Source of the DNA: Tupaia tana | Lineage: Eukaryota; Chordata; Mammalia; Scandentia; Tupaiidae | DNA length: 64,000 nucleotides | Assembly (NCBI GenBank): GCA_026018925.1 | Contig: JAKSZU010000005.1 | Location: 82,387,398 to 82,451,397, forward strand | Reading direction: 5' to 3' | Shown: positions 1 through 11,029 of the stretch, in pieces | Layout of the letters: each line of letters begins with the position of its first letter | How positions within the stretch are numbered: position 1 is the first letter of the stretch | Notes under the pieces: model-generated | What the model saw: only the letters and a program-made list of their open reading frames with translations | Databases searched by the model: none | Told to the model about the DNA's origin: nothing | Program-made: the position numbers and the translations under genes

Positions 1-663
1 ATCACCCTGGAGAGTAAACAAATCTACACTGTATAATCACTAACACTAATCTCCCAAGTTGTTCTCTATACAAACATTCTTGAAAGAGCAGTCCAGTATA
101 AAAATGGATGTAGAAGATGTGCAATAACTTAGGTGACGTTTGGGAAATATGCTCCCATCTTTCCTGTAATCGCAAAACCGCTTTGGGCCATTAGGTAAAA
201 ACTAAATTAAGTTGTACAAACACTGACTCTTCAAAACCTAATTTTGATTGTAATCTCTTTTTGGACATTGGTGCTAGACAGTAGTTTACAAATTCAGAAT
301 CTCTTGAGGCAGAGACTAAACCAAAAATTATTGTGCAAGTGATAAATCAAGGGAAATATGTGGGGTAAATATTGCATAAAAATGAGGGAAGTAGGATTAA
401 ATACATACACACACCCATATACAAACATGTATATGTAGTTCTGCTATAACAGATATGGACTATGAAACATAGTCCATAAATAAACATATATATTATATGT
501 ATCCATATATTGTAATGCACTATATATATATTTATACATCTCGTCATAAATAAATATACCTGTATATATAAATATATTTTTCTGACATTCCAATATATAA
601 AGACTTATAACAAAAACAAATATAAATATACATTAATATATTAAGCAAATATAAATTTGAGTA
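1..663. other. AT-rich intergenic DNA
   Basis: No gene or complete repeat recognised. Bases about 400-610 are rich in TA and CA dinucleotides, and the only open frame across them is a low-complexity artefact. Confidence 0.6.
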
Positions 664-890
664 AGGCGTAGAGTCTGAGGAAGGACATTAAGGAGAACAA
701 AAGAGAGGCAAAGCGTTTGTGGGACAAAGAATGGGTTATTATCTGTTGAAGATAACTTTATAGTATTGTCAATTGGACTGGTGAGAAATGTTCACATGTT
801 GAAATATTCATTTTGCAAGCTAAATAACGTGATTGAACGTATTAAAGATATTGAAATAAAAATATAAATTAGAGTAGACAAAGTATATAA
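664..890 (+). mobile_element. L1 3'-end fragment
   Basis: Shares an ordered series of motifs with the copies near 12.4, 39.4 and 57.0 kb: a 'gaggaaggacattaaggaga' stretch, 'gggttattat.tgttgaagata', 'ggactggtgagaaatgttca' and a terminal 'gtgattgaacgtattaaa'. The order and the A-rich end give plus orientation. Assignment to L1 rests on the longer related copy at 39405-39905, which also carries the pan-mammalian L1 motif 'atggctgagtaatactc'. Confidence 0.65.
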
Positions 891-1215
891 ACAAGCAAAT
901 ATATGAACAAATGTATATATGAATATAATAAAACAAATATAAATATATATTTATATATTAAGCAAATACAAAATAAATTAAACAAACATATATTTAACAA
1001 ATCATATATAAAGTAATATATATTTATGTATTTATATATTTAGTTTATGTTGATATACTTATATATATATTAGTTTATATATTTATATTTCCTTCTATAA
1101 ATATCTATTTATACTTTTTACACATAATATAAATATATATTAATATAATAAAATGTTCATTTCTTTATATATTGCTATGCATTTGCTTTTATAAATATAT
1201 AAACTAAGATATAAT
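891..1215. repeat. TATA-rich low-complexity tract
   Basis: Nearly pure A/T with many 'atatat' and 'aaatata' words, directly downstream of the L1 3' end. It may be an expanded and diverged L1 tail. Confidence 0.6.
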
Positions 1216-1759
1216 TCATTTTTATGATGTCCTATCATTTGGAATGAAAAGAGTAATTAATATCTTTATTTGATTAAAAAATCTTCAGCTAACGCCTGAT
1301 TTTTATTTTCCATTACACTTTCCCTGCAGCATGTTCTGGCAATTTCAACAATAAATTGCTAATAAGAGTAATCATAAAAGACTTCTGATTTTTGAGTTCT
1401 TAGAGTCAAGTGCCCTGGCAGTTGTCTGAGATTTTTTACACGGAAAATGAAATGGAAATTATAGAATAATATCCTATTTCCTACTAAATATGTTCAATTC
1501 TGTTTTAGCATAGACTCTTTTCTTTCTTAAATTAGCTAACACTTTGTGAGGATTAAAGTATGAATATACATGTTTATGGGGTATAATGTTTTAATAAACG
1601 TATACATCTGATAATGAAAATGTGTTATATTTACACAATCGACTAGTATTCAGTCATAAAAATAAGGAAATCCTGTGATTTGCAACAAAACTGTGGAATC
1701 TTTGTGGAACCTAAAAAGATTAATCACATAGAACTCAAGAGTAAAATATCTGGTTTCTA
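1216..1759. other. Intergenic, nothing recognised
   Basis: AT-rich apparently unique DNA with no coding signal on either strand. Confidence 0.5.
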
Positions 1760-1872
1760 TATCTAAATTCCTCATGACCTTTCTGGATGTCAGTTCTTCA
1801 TCTGTGAAATAAAGAGATTGGATCAAATCAAGTGTAAGTTCATATTTAGATGAACATATTGTGATTCTATGT
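1760..1872 (+). mobile_element. Probable MIR fragment
   Basis: The segment 'cagttcttcatctgtgaaat' followed by 'gagattggatcaaatcaag' and 'gtgattctatg' matches the usual MIR pattern (tttcctcatctgtaaaatg ... attctatg) in order and spacing. It is old and diverged. Confidence 0.5.
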
Positions 1873-2025
1873 AAGATACATATGACAGCACTCTGTTAAC
1901 ACAAATATTAATTTAAACAATATTTTAGTACTTTATAGGGATAAGGTCACTATGCTTAAACATAAATTGCCATTAATATTTTAAAATATAATCTAGATCC
2001 AGAAAAATATTAATAATTACCTCAT

Positions 2026-2300
2026 GGGACCAACAGTTAGCATAATGACTGTCGCTGGACTCCCATATAGTCAACCGTGGTTCAAGTCCTGGACCCGGTG
2101 GCTTAAACTCACGTCGGGTGCGTGTGCGTGCATGCCCAAGATCCCAAGAGGAGAATGGAGGAGAAGGGATTGTGGTGTGGCCATCCCCTCTGGGGGGGTG
2201 ATTTCTCACTTTCTATCTTTCTGTCTCTCTCTGTCTTTCTGGCGAGCACACGTGCCCAATAAGAAAAGGACCTCTCCATAAATAAATAAATAAATAAATA
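2026..2300 (+). mobile_element. SINE-A, full length
   Basis: Starts GGGACCAACAG; B box GGTTCAAGTCC; body CCCAAGATCCCAAGAGGAG; ends CCTCTCC plus an (AAAT)n tail. A perfect 14-bp target duplication AATAATTACCTCAT lies at 2012-2025 and 2301-2314. Confidence 0.95.
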
Positions 2301-2446
2301 AATAATTACCTCATTAAAATGTATACAGCAGTATATATTTTCTGGTAATATGGAACATTTATCTGATATATAATTAAATATTGATCCCACAATAGTCCTA
2401 ATTTAGGTAATATTTAGCTAATTTAGGTGAATGTTTTATACAATAC

Positions 2447-2714
2447 TTTTTTTTAAAGAGAGATGTTTCCTCTAGGGCACATGCTTTCTCTGGAGAGACA
2501 GGGAGAGGCATAGAGAGACAGAGAAACAGAAAGTGAGAAACCACTCCCCCAGGAGGGATGGCCATGCTGCAACTCCTTCTTCTCCATTTTTCTCTTGGGA
2601 TTTTGGGCATGCATGCACCTGCACCAAGTGTGTTTTAAGCTACTTGGTCTGGGACTTGAATTACTGTGTGGGAGTCCAGTGAGTGACATAGCCATCACAT
2701 CATCTGATGGTTCC
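2447..2714 (-). mobile_element. SINE-A, full length, diverged
   Basis: Reads as the reverse complement: T-rich tail at 2447, pyrimidine segment, 'cttgggattttgggcatgca', tRNA-like head ending 'tgatggttcc'. Many CpGs are lost, so it is older than the 2026 copy. Confidence 0.85.
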
Positions 2715-2848
2715 TATAAAATACATTTTTAAGTCTGTTTCTAAGCTACTATTGATACTTCACACATACTAAATGAAAAAAAATGCTAAATAACTAATCT
2801 TGAGTTGTTTCAGAAATCAATGAATAGCGATTTTAAGAATTTGAGTTA

Positions 2849-3048
2849 TGGACTAACAGGTGGCATGGTGGTTAAGGCACTAGATTCCCACATGGCCATC
2901 AATGGTTCAAGTCCCAGGCCTGGTTGCTTGTTTTCACACTTTCCCTCTCTCTCTGTTTCTCTCTTTCTCTAAGGTAAGTACATGTGCCCTGCAACAAATT
3001 CTTTAAAAAGAAAAAAATATATAAACAAAATTAAACATTTTTTTAAAA
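2849..3048 (+). mobile_element. SINE-A, short type
   Basis: The tRNA-like head (TGGTTAAGGCACTAGATTCC, GGTTCAAGTCCC) runs directly into the pyrimidine segment, so the CCCAAGATCCCGAGAGGAG body is absent. Target duplication AATTTGAGTTA at 2838-2848 and 3049-3059. Confidence 0.85.
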
Positions 3049-3059
3049 AATTTGAGTTA

Positions 3060-3889
3060 CTTGCAAAATTAATGATTTAAAGTAGAAATAGTAAACAAAG
3101 TTTACATTAATATGAACTATATTACAGAAAATTAATAGCATTTTTAAGTAATAGTTATTTAAATAAAAAGTAAAATATTTGTTGCATTTTTAAGTTGTAA
3201 TGCTTTATCTCTTACAAATAGCACATTGATGTTATTATAAGAGTGACTGACCAAGAGTTCATATGGCTTTGTTCTCACAAGTTTAGCTTATTTCAAGAAA
3301 ATATTGGGCGAGGTGGCACCCTCCCTATGGCAAGAAAATATTAAGGAACTTTAAAATGTCATAAATATTAGTTTAATAATTTGTAGCCTGAGCATGGTAT
3401 CAGAATTTCACAGATACTTCTCAATCTTCTTAAACTGAGTGTAACAAATTAAATTGAAACAATCTAAATTATTGTGTTAATATAACAGTAGTAATATTTT
3501 ACACTGCCATGCTTGTTTTGAATGGAAGAAGTGAAACTATATTATATTTGATTTGAGTAAATATCATAAATATACTTGATACTTATATTACATTCAATTG
3601 AATGGAAATATTCTACTGCTATATTCAACAGTCCTATGAAATATGATTAATTATATGTAAGTTTATTGAAAATAAATAATTTTACTCCTTTAGTAACCAC
3701 TGTTCTTTCATTTAGAAAAATTTCCAAATAATGGTGTTATAATTCTTTTAGGTTAGTAACTCAATAAATTATTATTAGTCTCATGATATTAAGGAAAACA
3801 GTATGTCCTTTGTAAAGTACCAACAATCTCATCAGTGGCAGTGGTGAAACTACTTAAGAGTTTTATTCCTATTCAGCATTAGTATATTA
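3060..3889. other. Intergenic, nothing recognised
   Basis: AT-rich, no repeat or coding signature I can support. Confidence 0.5.
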
Positions 3890-3903
3890 AAATCTATCTT
3901 TCA

Positions 3904-4151
3904 GGGCCAACAGGTGATGCATTAGTTAAGGTGCTGGACTCCCAAGTGGCTTACCACATTCAAGTCCTGGATTGGTGGCTTGAAACTCATGTTGAGCATG
4001 TACGTGTGCATGCCCAAAATCCTAAGAGGAAAAGGGATTACTGTGTGGCCAAACCCTGGGGGATGATTTATTGCTTTCTGCCTCTGCTTTCTTTCCATCT
4101 GGCTGCCAGCACACATGCCCTATAGCAAAAAACTCTCTTTCAAAAAAAAAA
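3904..4151 (+). mobile_element. SINE-A, full length, older
   Basis: GGGCCAACAGG start, 'ttcaagtcctgg' B-box region, 'cccaaaatcctaagaggaa' body, 'ctatagcaaaaaactct' end and A-tail. Target duplication AAATCTATCTTTCA at 3890-3903 and 4152-4165. Confidence 0.9.
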
Positions 4152-4424
4152 AAATCTATCTTTCAAAATGGAATAATTCACAGCCATTCAAAACCTCTTC
4201 ATACTTTATTCCTTTGAGGATTTTTAAAATGACAATACTTTGTGAAGTTTTCTGTTTTAAGTAAATATACAGATTTTCTTCAAGAATATATTAGTTACCT
4301 AAAGTAAGGTATATCAATATAGATAGGGAGTTAGGTAGACTAACCTCTAGACACTGAAAACCTTTATGGGCCTGAGTTTCAAAATTAAAATTAGTATTTA
4401 TTGGACAAACAAATAAAAAAAGTG

Positions 4425-4760
4425 ATGTTGTCTGTCTATGTATCTACCTACATATATACAATGAATATTATTCAGCCATTAAAAAGAATAAAATACTATC
4501 ATTTGAAGCAACATGGGCAAACTTGGAAGATGTTATCTTAGGTGAAATTACCAAGGCACAGAAAGAAGAAAAATCGCATATTCTCATTAAATTGTGAAAA
4601 CTAAAAAGTTGACCTGTTTAATAAAGAATAGAAGAGTGGTTATGGGAGGTAGGAAAATGTCAGGGAGAAAAGAGAGTTGAAAGATACTTAGTAATCACTT
4701 CCCAGTCTTGATTGTTTAGCTTCTTAGGACAGGGGGATGTAGCTTTAAAAATTGAATGTT
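4425..4760 (+). mobile_element. Old L1 3'-end fragment
   Basis: Contains 'atgaatattattcagccatt' and 'gaagcaacatgggcaaactt', the familiar end-of-ORF2/3' UTR segment of mammalian L1, followed by a diverged purine-rich 3' UTR. Plus orientation. Confidence 0.75.
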
Positions 4761-4963
4761 AATATTATCACATCATTAGCTGTTCATATCTTTATTTGTC
4801 ACTCTCATTAAAAAGAGATGATTATTCCTAAAGGGAGGTTATGAAATAAATGTAAAAAAATTAGCGAGAGAATCTAACATTCACTTACTGAAAAATAATA
4901 TTAAGATCCATTTTTTTCCTATTGGTGTGATGAATCTAAATTTTCTTTAGAAGAAAATGAGAT

Positions 4964-5117
4964 GGGACCAGAAGATGGCATAATGGTTATGTCACTGTGG
5001 TACCACGTAGTTGACCATGGTTTGAGTCCTGGACCTGGCAGTTTGAATCTCATGCAGGGCATATGTGTATATGTGCCTAAAATCCCAAGAGAACATTTCC
5101 ATTCAATCACACTTTCT
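4964..5117 (+). mobile_element. SINE-A, 3' truncated
   Basis: GGGACCAGAAG start and head are clear (GGTTTGAGTCCTGGACC). The body stops near 'aatcccaagaga' and is followed by a short remnant 'cactttct'. The next SINE begins immediately after it. Confidence 0.8.
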
Positions 5118-5223
5118 GGGACCAGCAGATGGCATAGCAGTTGCAGTTACATTGTTGGATTCCCACATGGCCGACTACAGTTTGAGTCCTGAACTCAGTG
5201 GCTACAAATTCACATCAGACTTA

Positions 5224-5254
<31 letters not shown>

Positions 5255-5417
5255 CCAAGATCCCCAGAGGAGAACGGAGGAGAAAGGATTGTGGCATGTC
5301 CATCTCCCTGGAAGGTGATTCATTGCTTTCTGTCTCTCTGGCTTTCTCTTTTTCTCTGGCAAGTGCACATACTTTATAGCAAAAATCTCTCCAAAAAAAA
5401 AAAAAAAAAAAAAAAAG
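5118..5417 (+). mobile_element. SINE-A with internal (TG)n
   Basis: GGGACCAGCAG start; the position of the usual GCGTGTGCGTGCGTG is occupied by a pure TG run at 5226-5253; then the CCCAAGATCC body, pyrimidine segment and 'tatagcaaaaatctctcc' with a 20+ A-tail. Head to tail with the truncated copy on its left. Confidence 0.9.
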
Positions 5418-5497
5418 ATAAAAGAGAAAGGAACACAGAGTTTCAAAATCCTTAATGAAATGTTTGGAGAATTATGATTATGAAATTATCATATTTA

Positions 5498-5670
5498 AGA
5501 GAAATTTTTGCTACAGTGGGTGTGCACTCACCAGAGAGAGAGAGACATAAAGTAAGAAATCACCACCCGGGGGGATAGCCACACCACAATTCCTTGTCCT
5601 CCATTCTCCTCTTAAGAACTTGGGCATGCATACACATGTAGCTGGCATGTTTTAAGCCACCATCTTCTGT
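5498..5670 (-). mobile_element. SINE-A, 5' truncated
   Basis: Minus-strand body from 'tttttgctacagtgggtgtg' to 'gttttaagccacc'. The tRNA-like head that should follow on the right is missing, as expected of 5'-truncated retroposons. Confidence 0.8.
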
Positions 5671-5836
5671 TTCCTATTGTGAAATTTTTATAAAATTATC
5701 AGAAAAAATAATAGAAAAATTAAAATCCTTAAAAAAGTATAGATGTAGCAAATTAAATTTTCTTGCTTTGTTCCTCTTTGGATCTTCTTGCAGGGATAAA
5801 TACTTTATTTGAATGAATGTATAACAGGACATTATT

Positions 5837-6096
5837 TTTTGTAATTTTTTTTTTTTTTTTTTGAGAAAGGTTTTTGCTATAAGGCATGTGCTTTTGCCAG
5901 AAAGAGAGACAGAAAGCAAGAAATCACCCACCAGAGGTAATGGCCATGCCACAATCCCTTCTCCATTCTCCTCTCCGATCTTGGGCACACATTTATATGC
6001 GCCCAGTGTGAGTTTAAGCCATTGGGACTGGGACTCGAACTGCGGTTGGCTACATGGGAGTACAGTGATATAGCCATTACACTAACTGCTAGTACC
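5837..6096 (-). mobile_element. SINE-A, full length
   Basis: T-tract tail, 'gctataaggcatgtgc' and a head ending 'ctaactgctagtacc'. Perfect 14-bp target duplication AACAGGACATTATT at 5823-5836 and 6097-6110. Confidence 0.93.
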
Positions 6097-6221
6097 AACA
6101 GGACATTATTAAAAATAGTTAGGTTCTCAAAGGCACAGCAATTTTGAATATAAGCAAAAGATATGCTCTTCTTGGAGCCTGTATAATTAGAGGGTTATAC
6201 ACACAAGGAAAAAAACTTCCT

Positions 6222-6233
6222 TTTTTTTTTTTT

Positions 6234-6265
<32 letters not shown>
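6222..6265. repeat. Poly-T / T-rich tract
   Basis: Two long T runs separated by 'cttttctttctt'. Probably the remains of a retroposon tail, but no body is recognisable next to it. Confidence 0.6.
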
Positions 6266-6368
6266 AATTCCCTGGGCACACCTGTGTTAGTGTCTCTAAA
6301 GTCAGGTCTTAAAAGCACTTACATTCCTATGTATGGCCAATGAAGATAATACATACTAATGGTTTTTA

Positions 6369-6720
6369 ATGAAAAGTTTATTCTTTCTTTTCATTTATTT
6401 ATTTATATACATTCAATCACATTGTTTAGCTTATGAAGTGAACATTTCAATATGTGAACATTTCTCCCCAGTCCAGTTGATCAAAATATCTTCAACAGGT
6501 AACACCACACCTCCTCATCCCATCAGTGCTCTGCCTCTGTATCCCTCCTCCAAATGTCCTTCCCTAGGCCCCACTCCTCCACACACACTACATCTGGCAT
6601 TCACACCCATCTCTTGTGTTTGTAAGCAAGCCAGGCTATGAAAGAGAGACATCGTATGTCCCCACTTAATATATACCAAGTGTCCGCACACTATGACTGA
6701 AACTGATTGACTAAAAGATA
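6369..6720 (-). mobile_element. L1 3' end with 5' inversion
   Basis: 6369-6630 is the L1 3' UTR in minus orientation, paralleling 39440-39720. 6640-6720 contains the upstream block 'gtatgtccccacttaatata' in plus orientation. The block that should lie upstream is therefore flipped relative to the 3' end, the usual product of twin priming. Confidence 0.7.
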
Positions 6721-7638
6721 CACATTCTCTCTTTCATAAAGTATTTTTGAGTTGAAGTTTCCATTGTTTTCTGAGAAGTTTCTCTTTACTGAGAAAAGAG
6801 CTACCATGCACAATCATAGACGTGAACCAGTGGTGACTGTGACATGATCCAGGTTTGCCTGGACATCGTGAATCAGGACAGATGGTTAAATCACCACTTC
6901 TGAGCCCCTGAGTTACTCCGGACCTTGCAATGGGAACAGAGCTCAAGCAAACTCTCTACTGGCATCTTGCGTGGAGAGAAAAAAAAAAAAAATCTCGGAC
7001 TTATGTAGGATTTCTTAATGCTGACTCTGTTTCAAATAGCAGATGTAATGGGGTACATGATTGGGTTTATATATTTTGTAAATTGAAATATATTTTAAAT
7101 TATGTAGACAATTATTTTTTTGCTGTAGAATACTGCTTGGAATTCTATAAACTGCTTTTTTCCCCATTTTTTTGAACAGTGTACAGTCATCTTTACAAGT
7201 CAATTCACTTGAGTAACTTGGAAAGTAATTGGAACTGAATGTACACTTTATGCTGTCCATCATGTGTCAAATCAGCACTCTTATGCATGAGAGAACAAAG
7301 ATCATTCTTTAATCCATACCACCCCCAAGACTCTCTCTCTTGTCCTTTCCTAGTCAGCCCTACATTTTCATATGCCAAAAAATAGTGGAGTTACCTGGAA
7401 AGAATGGATTTATAGCTTTTCATTATAGATAACAATCATTATTACTGGAATTGCTCTATGAATCTGAAGATGCAATGTAGATTTTGCCATGAGTTTATTG
7501 GAACAGATAGAAGAAATTATCAGTTCATGCTAATAAATTGAGCAATTCTAAGAAGAATTAAACAGCAAGAGACAGTTTTCTGGAGTCTCTCTGTGACAGG
7601 TACTAATCAAAGAAAAGTGTGATCCTAACAGAATATAA
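6721..7638. other. Intergenic, nothing recognised
   Basis: A short A-run lies at 6980-6992 after an unassigned, slightly more GC-balanced segment (6780-6980). It could be a retroposed sequence, but I do not recognise it. Confidence 0.45.
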
Positions 7639-7651
7639 GAATATAGAGTTA

Positions 7652-7925
7652 TGGGGGCCAGCAGTTAGCGTACTGGCTGTGTTGCTGGACTCCCACGTAG
7701 CTGACCGCGGTTCGAGTCCCAGACCCGGAGGCTTAAACTCACGCCAGGTGCGTGTGCGTGCGTGTGCGCGCGTGCCCAAGATCCCGAGAGGAGAATGGAG
7801 GAGAAGGGATTGCGGCGTGGCCATCCCCCCTGGGGGGGGGGGGTGATTTCTTGCTTTCTGTCTCTATGTCTCTCTCTGTCTGGTGAGCGCATGCACCCTG
7901 TAGCAAAACCTCTCCAAAGAAAAAG
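7652..7925 (+). mobile_element. SINE-A1, young copy
   Basis: GGGGGCCAGCAGTTAGCGTACTGG head, intact B box GGTTCGAGTCCC, and many retained CpGs. Target duplication GAATATAGAGTTA at 7639-7651 and 7926-7938. The A-tail is short and interrupted. Confidence 0.95.
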
Positions 7926-7938
7926 GAATATAGAGTTA

Positions 7939-9365
7939 GACACCCATTAGAAGACCCTTAATATCTCAAGAAGTAAGCTTAATATAAACAAAAGATAAGT
8001 TGATTTAGTTTGTGAAAGGATTTACAGGGTTGATCAAACTACAAAAATCTAAACGCTGTATAGTGATTTAATGTATAATAAAAATAGAAATAATAATAAT
8101 AATAAAAGAAAAAAAATCTTCTCTCAAACTGATTGCCTGGACATAGAACAAAATAAATTTAAGTAGATTTTTTGCTGATTTATGGGAGTGATAACCTTTA
8201 TCTCAAATTAGATAAGTTTTTCATCTTTAATATAACAAACACAATGTGTATCTACAAAAAGAAGAGCAACAAATATACCCATAAAATTATAGTCACTTTT
8301 ACACACCAGTCCTGAAGTGTGTTATGTGCTGATGCATTTCTGTATCCTTCAATTGTATTCTCTATTTAGTATCTTCCAGTAAAAGCACAGTGCAAATCTA
8401 ATGTACAGGGGAAACTATGCATTTCTTAAGTAGGGATTGATCTGCTAATAGACAGCTACAGGCTGCATTTAAAACATATGCTTAGCCTTTTAGCAATTTA
8501 CGTTTCTTACTCCAGTTAGCGATGCCCATGACATGACCTCATCCGCAAGTTAAAGTGATATCCAACTAAATCCAGCATAGGCATCTGTGCTGGATTAAGT
8601 AGTATGTATGAAATGCCTTCTGGGTTATGTTTTCCTACGCATGGTTTAAATGTAAGGGCTATTATACAAGTGTTCTCTACACAAAAGTGACTCTGATAAA
8701 CTCCCAGCACTTATAAATCCCACGCAGTTGGGAGAGAAAATGGATGTTGTACAAAAGATTCAAATGACAACAGCTGCAGACAAGCTGTGCATCTGGCACA
8801 TTCTGACTCTCGTTATCACCACATAGTGCAAGTGACAATTGCTTTCGTTAATCCTGTGATGGTGTTCTGTACAAGTTGAATTATATCTCCATAGCTTTTG
8901 GACCTCCTAGAGACATCCATGTCCCAAATTTGATCTTTTATTGCATTACATCATAGTACTGCAGCAGTACGCAGTAACACTATAAATTGGTATTTTGCAT
9001 GCTGCCTCTGTATGCATTTAATACTGATAAAAAAAACTACTCATAACAGTAATAGGGTGAGACAGGTAAATAAGAATTATTTGGAGCATAACAGTCACTC
9101 TCAATTTTATAAGTGGCAATATATTTTCTTGTTATGTTCAGTTCAACAAATATCAAGACCTATATTTGTAGAAAAATATAATCCCAATATTAAAGAAAAC
9201 AAAAATTATCCATGAAACATTTGAGTATAATCTAGATAGCACTGCTGTGCTAAAATATTTGATACAAGTTTTCAGTTTTATAGGTGTGCTGACGTGATGT
9301 GAACCAGGGGAGTTTATAAGGCAAATTCAGCTGCCTTACAGGGACATTCTCGTAGGCAATAGCAA
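7939..9365. other. Intergenic unique-looking DNA
   Basis: No mobile element or coding signal recognised apart from a small hairpin near 8.57 kb. An 'aataat' microsatellite lies near 8085-8105. Confidence 0.5.
8569..8596. repeat. Small inverted repeat
   Basis: AATCCAGCATAG (8569-8580) and CTGTGCTGGATT (8585-8596) are inverted repeats matching at 11 of 12 positions around a 4-nt loop GCAT. No function is evident. Confidence 0.7.
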
Positions 9366-9510
9366 TAGCTGCAATTATTGAGTTCTTATCATTTATTTAC
9401 CAGACACTACACATTAACACATTTACTTCTTCCAGCAACCCTGTAGCTATGCAGTATTATCAAAACATCAGATCAGAGATGCTAACATAAGACTTTGGGT
9501 GGTTTAATAT
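9366..9510 (-). mobile_element. MIR fragment
   Basis: 'attattgagttcttatcatttatttaccagacact' followed by 'cttccagcaaccctgtagct' parallels the reverse complement of MIR (attgagcacttactatgtgccaggcact ... caacaaccctatgagg). Confidence 0.65.
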
Positions 9511-9751
9511 GTCTCTAGTTATTTCTTGCACTAAATTCGAATTTAGGGTATTCTGACTGGAGTTTATCATCATCATTGACTGGTTGCTAATAGAAACAGT
9601 ATAGTTTTTAAGATTACTCAGTGTTAAATAGACAAAAATCTTTTGTGTTCTCAGAATCTGAGTTAAAGTTTTTCATATTCCCAAATACATTTGGCTTTTC
9701 TCAATTTTAAAACATTAAGGAAGTAAGACAAAGTAACTAAATTAATTCCAA

Positions 9752-10006
9752 CTTTTTTAAAGATCATTTTACCTTAGGGTGCATGCACTCATCAGAGAAA
9801 AAGAGACAGTGAGAGGGAAAGTGAGAAAATGGTGTTCTCCAGGGGAGATGGCCATGTAACAATCCCTTCTCCTCTATTTTTCCAAGAAATTGGACACACA
9901 CGCACACATGGATGGCATGACTTTCAAGTCACTGGGAACAGGCCCCTTGAACTGCAGTCAGCCATGTGGGAATACAGTGACCTAACCACTATGCCATTTG
10001 CTGGCC
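9752..10006 (-). mobile_element. SINE-A, old
   Basis: 'cttagggtgcatgcactc', pyrimidine-complement purines, 'ccttctcctctatttttcc', head ending 'atgccatttgctggcc'. Diverged, with the body partly replaced. Confidence 0.85.
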
Positions 10007-10114
10007 TCAATTCCTACTATTTTTAATGGGAACTTAAGTATTTGTCTGAAAGAGAAATTCCTCTGACTGTCATTACGTTATACCTTTAGACTCTCTTCTC
10101 AAAAACAGTTCTTA

Positions 10115-10367
10115 GGGACCAGGAGACAGAGTAATGGTCATACCACTGGACTTCCACATAGTTGACTGTGGTTTGAGTCCTGGATCCAGTGGCTTAAATC
10201 CTAAGAGGAAAATGGAGGAGAAGGGATTGTAGCATGTCCATTCCCTTGCCGCCTCGTCCCCCCCTCTCCACGGGGTGATTTCTCGTGTTCTGTCTCATCA
10301 GTGAGCACACAAAACTTATAGCAAAAATCTCTCTGAAAAAAAGAAAAAAGAAAAAAAACACATGCAC
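10115..10367 (+). mobile_element. SINE-A, full length with body deletion
   Basis: GGGACCAGGAG start and 'ggtttgagtcctggatcc'. About 45 bp of the GC-rich middle is missing before 'cctaagaggaaaatggagg'. Ends 'tatagcaaaaatctctctg' plus A-tail. An AAAAACAGT repeat flanks it near 10101 and 10369. Confidence 0.85.
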
Positions 10368-10528
10368 AAAAACAGTCCATAAATCTGTCTCTTATCAATG
10401 GCTAGGATATCATATCTTTTTTTAATTTTTTTGAGATTTTGTGGTAGGAGTTGTTTTAGCAATCAATCTTCAATCTCTCTGTCTTTGTTTTGTTTTTTTC
10501 TTCATGATTCCTTTCTTACTAACTTTTA

Positions 10529-10790
10529 TTTTTTAAAAGGAGATTTTTGCTGCAGGGGATGTGTGCTCACTGGAGAGACCGAGAGAGACAGAGAGAGAAA
10601 GGAAGAAAGCATCCTTCGGGGGGGGCGGGGTGGCCATGCCACTACCCTTCTCCTCCATTCTCCTGCTGGGACATTGGGCATGCATACACATGCATCTGGC
10701 ATATTTTAAGCCTCTGTGTCCGGGACTCAAATCTTGGTTGACCATATGGGAGTCTAGCACCTTAACCATTATGCAACCCACTGCCCCCAC
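10529..10790 (-). mobile_element. SINE-A, full length, old
   Basis: 'gagatttttgctgcaggggatgtg' tail side, a G-run expansion at 10618-10631 in the middle, and a head ending 'atgcaacccactgcccc'. Confidence 0.85.
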
Positions 10791-10799
10791 CTTACTAAA

Positions 10800-11026
10800 T
10801 ATTTTTTAAAGTTTATTTATTTACCTTTTTCATAAAAAAAGAGACTAAGTGAAAAAGAGAGAGAAAGATGGGCACCACCAATAGGGTCTTCACACTGTTA
10901 TCTACCAACGACCTCAGTTAGTCTGACTCACAGGAGTATACATGTGCACCCAGAATGTATAGGGAGGCTCAGGATGCAAATTGAGAACAAAATGTTGGTT
11001 ACCACTGTGCCATCAACTGTTTTCTC
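10800..11026 (-). mobile_element. SINE-B copy (second SINE family)
   Basis: Read on the minus strand it begins 'gttgatggcacagtggtaac', has 'gcctccctatacattctggg', a CT-rich segment and an A-rich end. The same order of elements occurs at 36776-37003 and in 41872-42290. Confidence 0.5.
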
Positions 11027-11029
11027 ATA

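Noticed and set aside
6369..6641. 90-codon plus-strand frame
   Set aside because: It is antisense to an L1 3' UTR.
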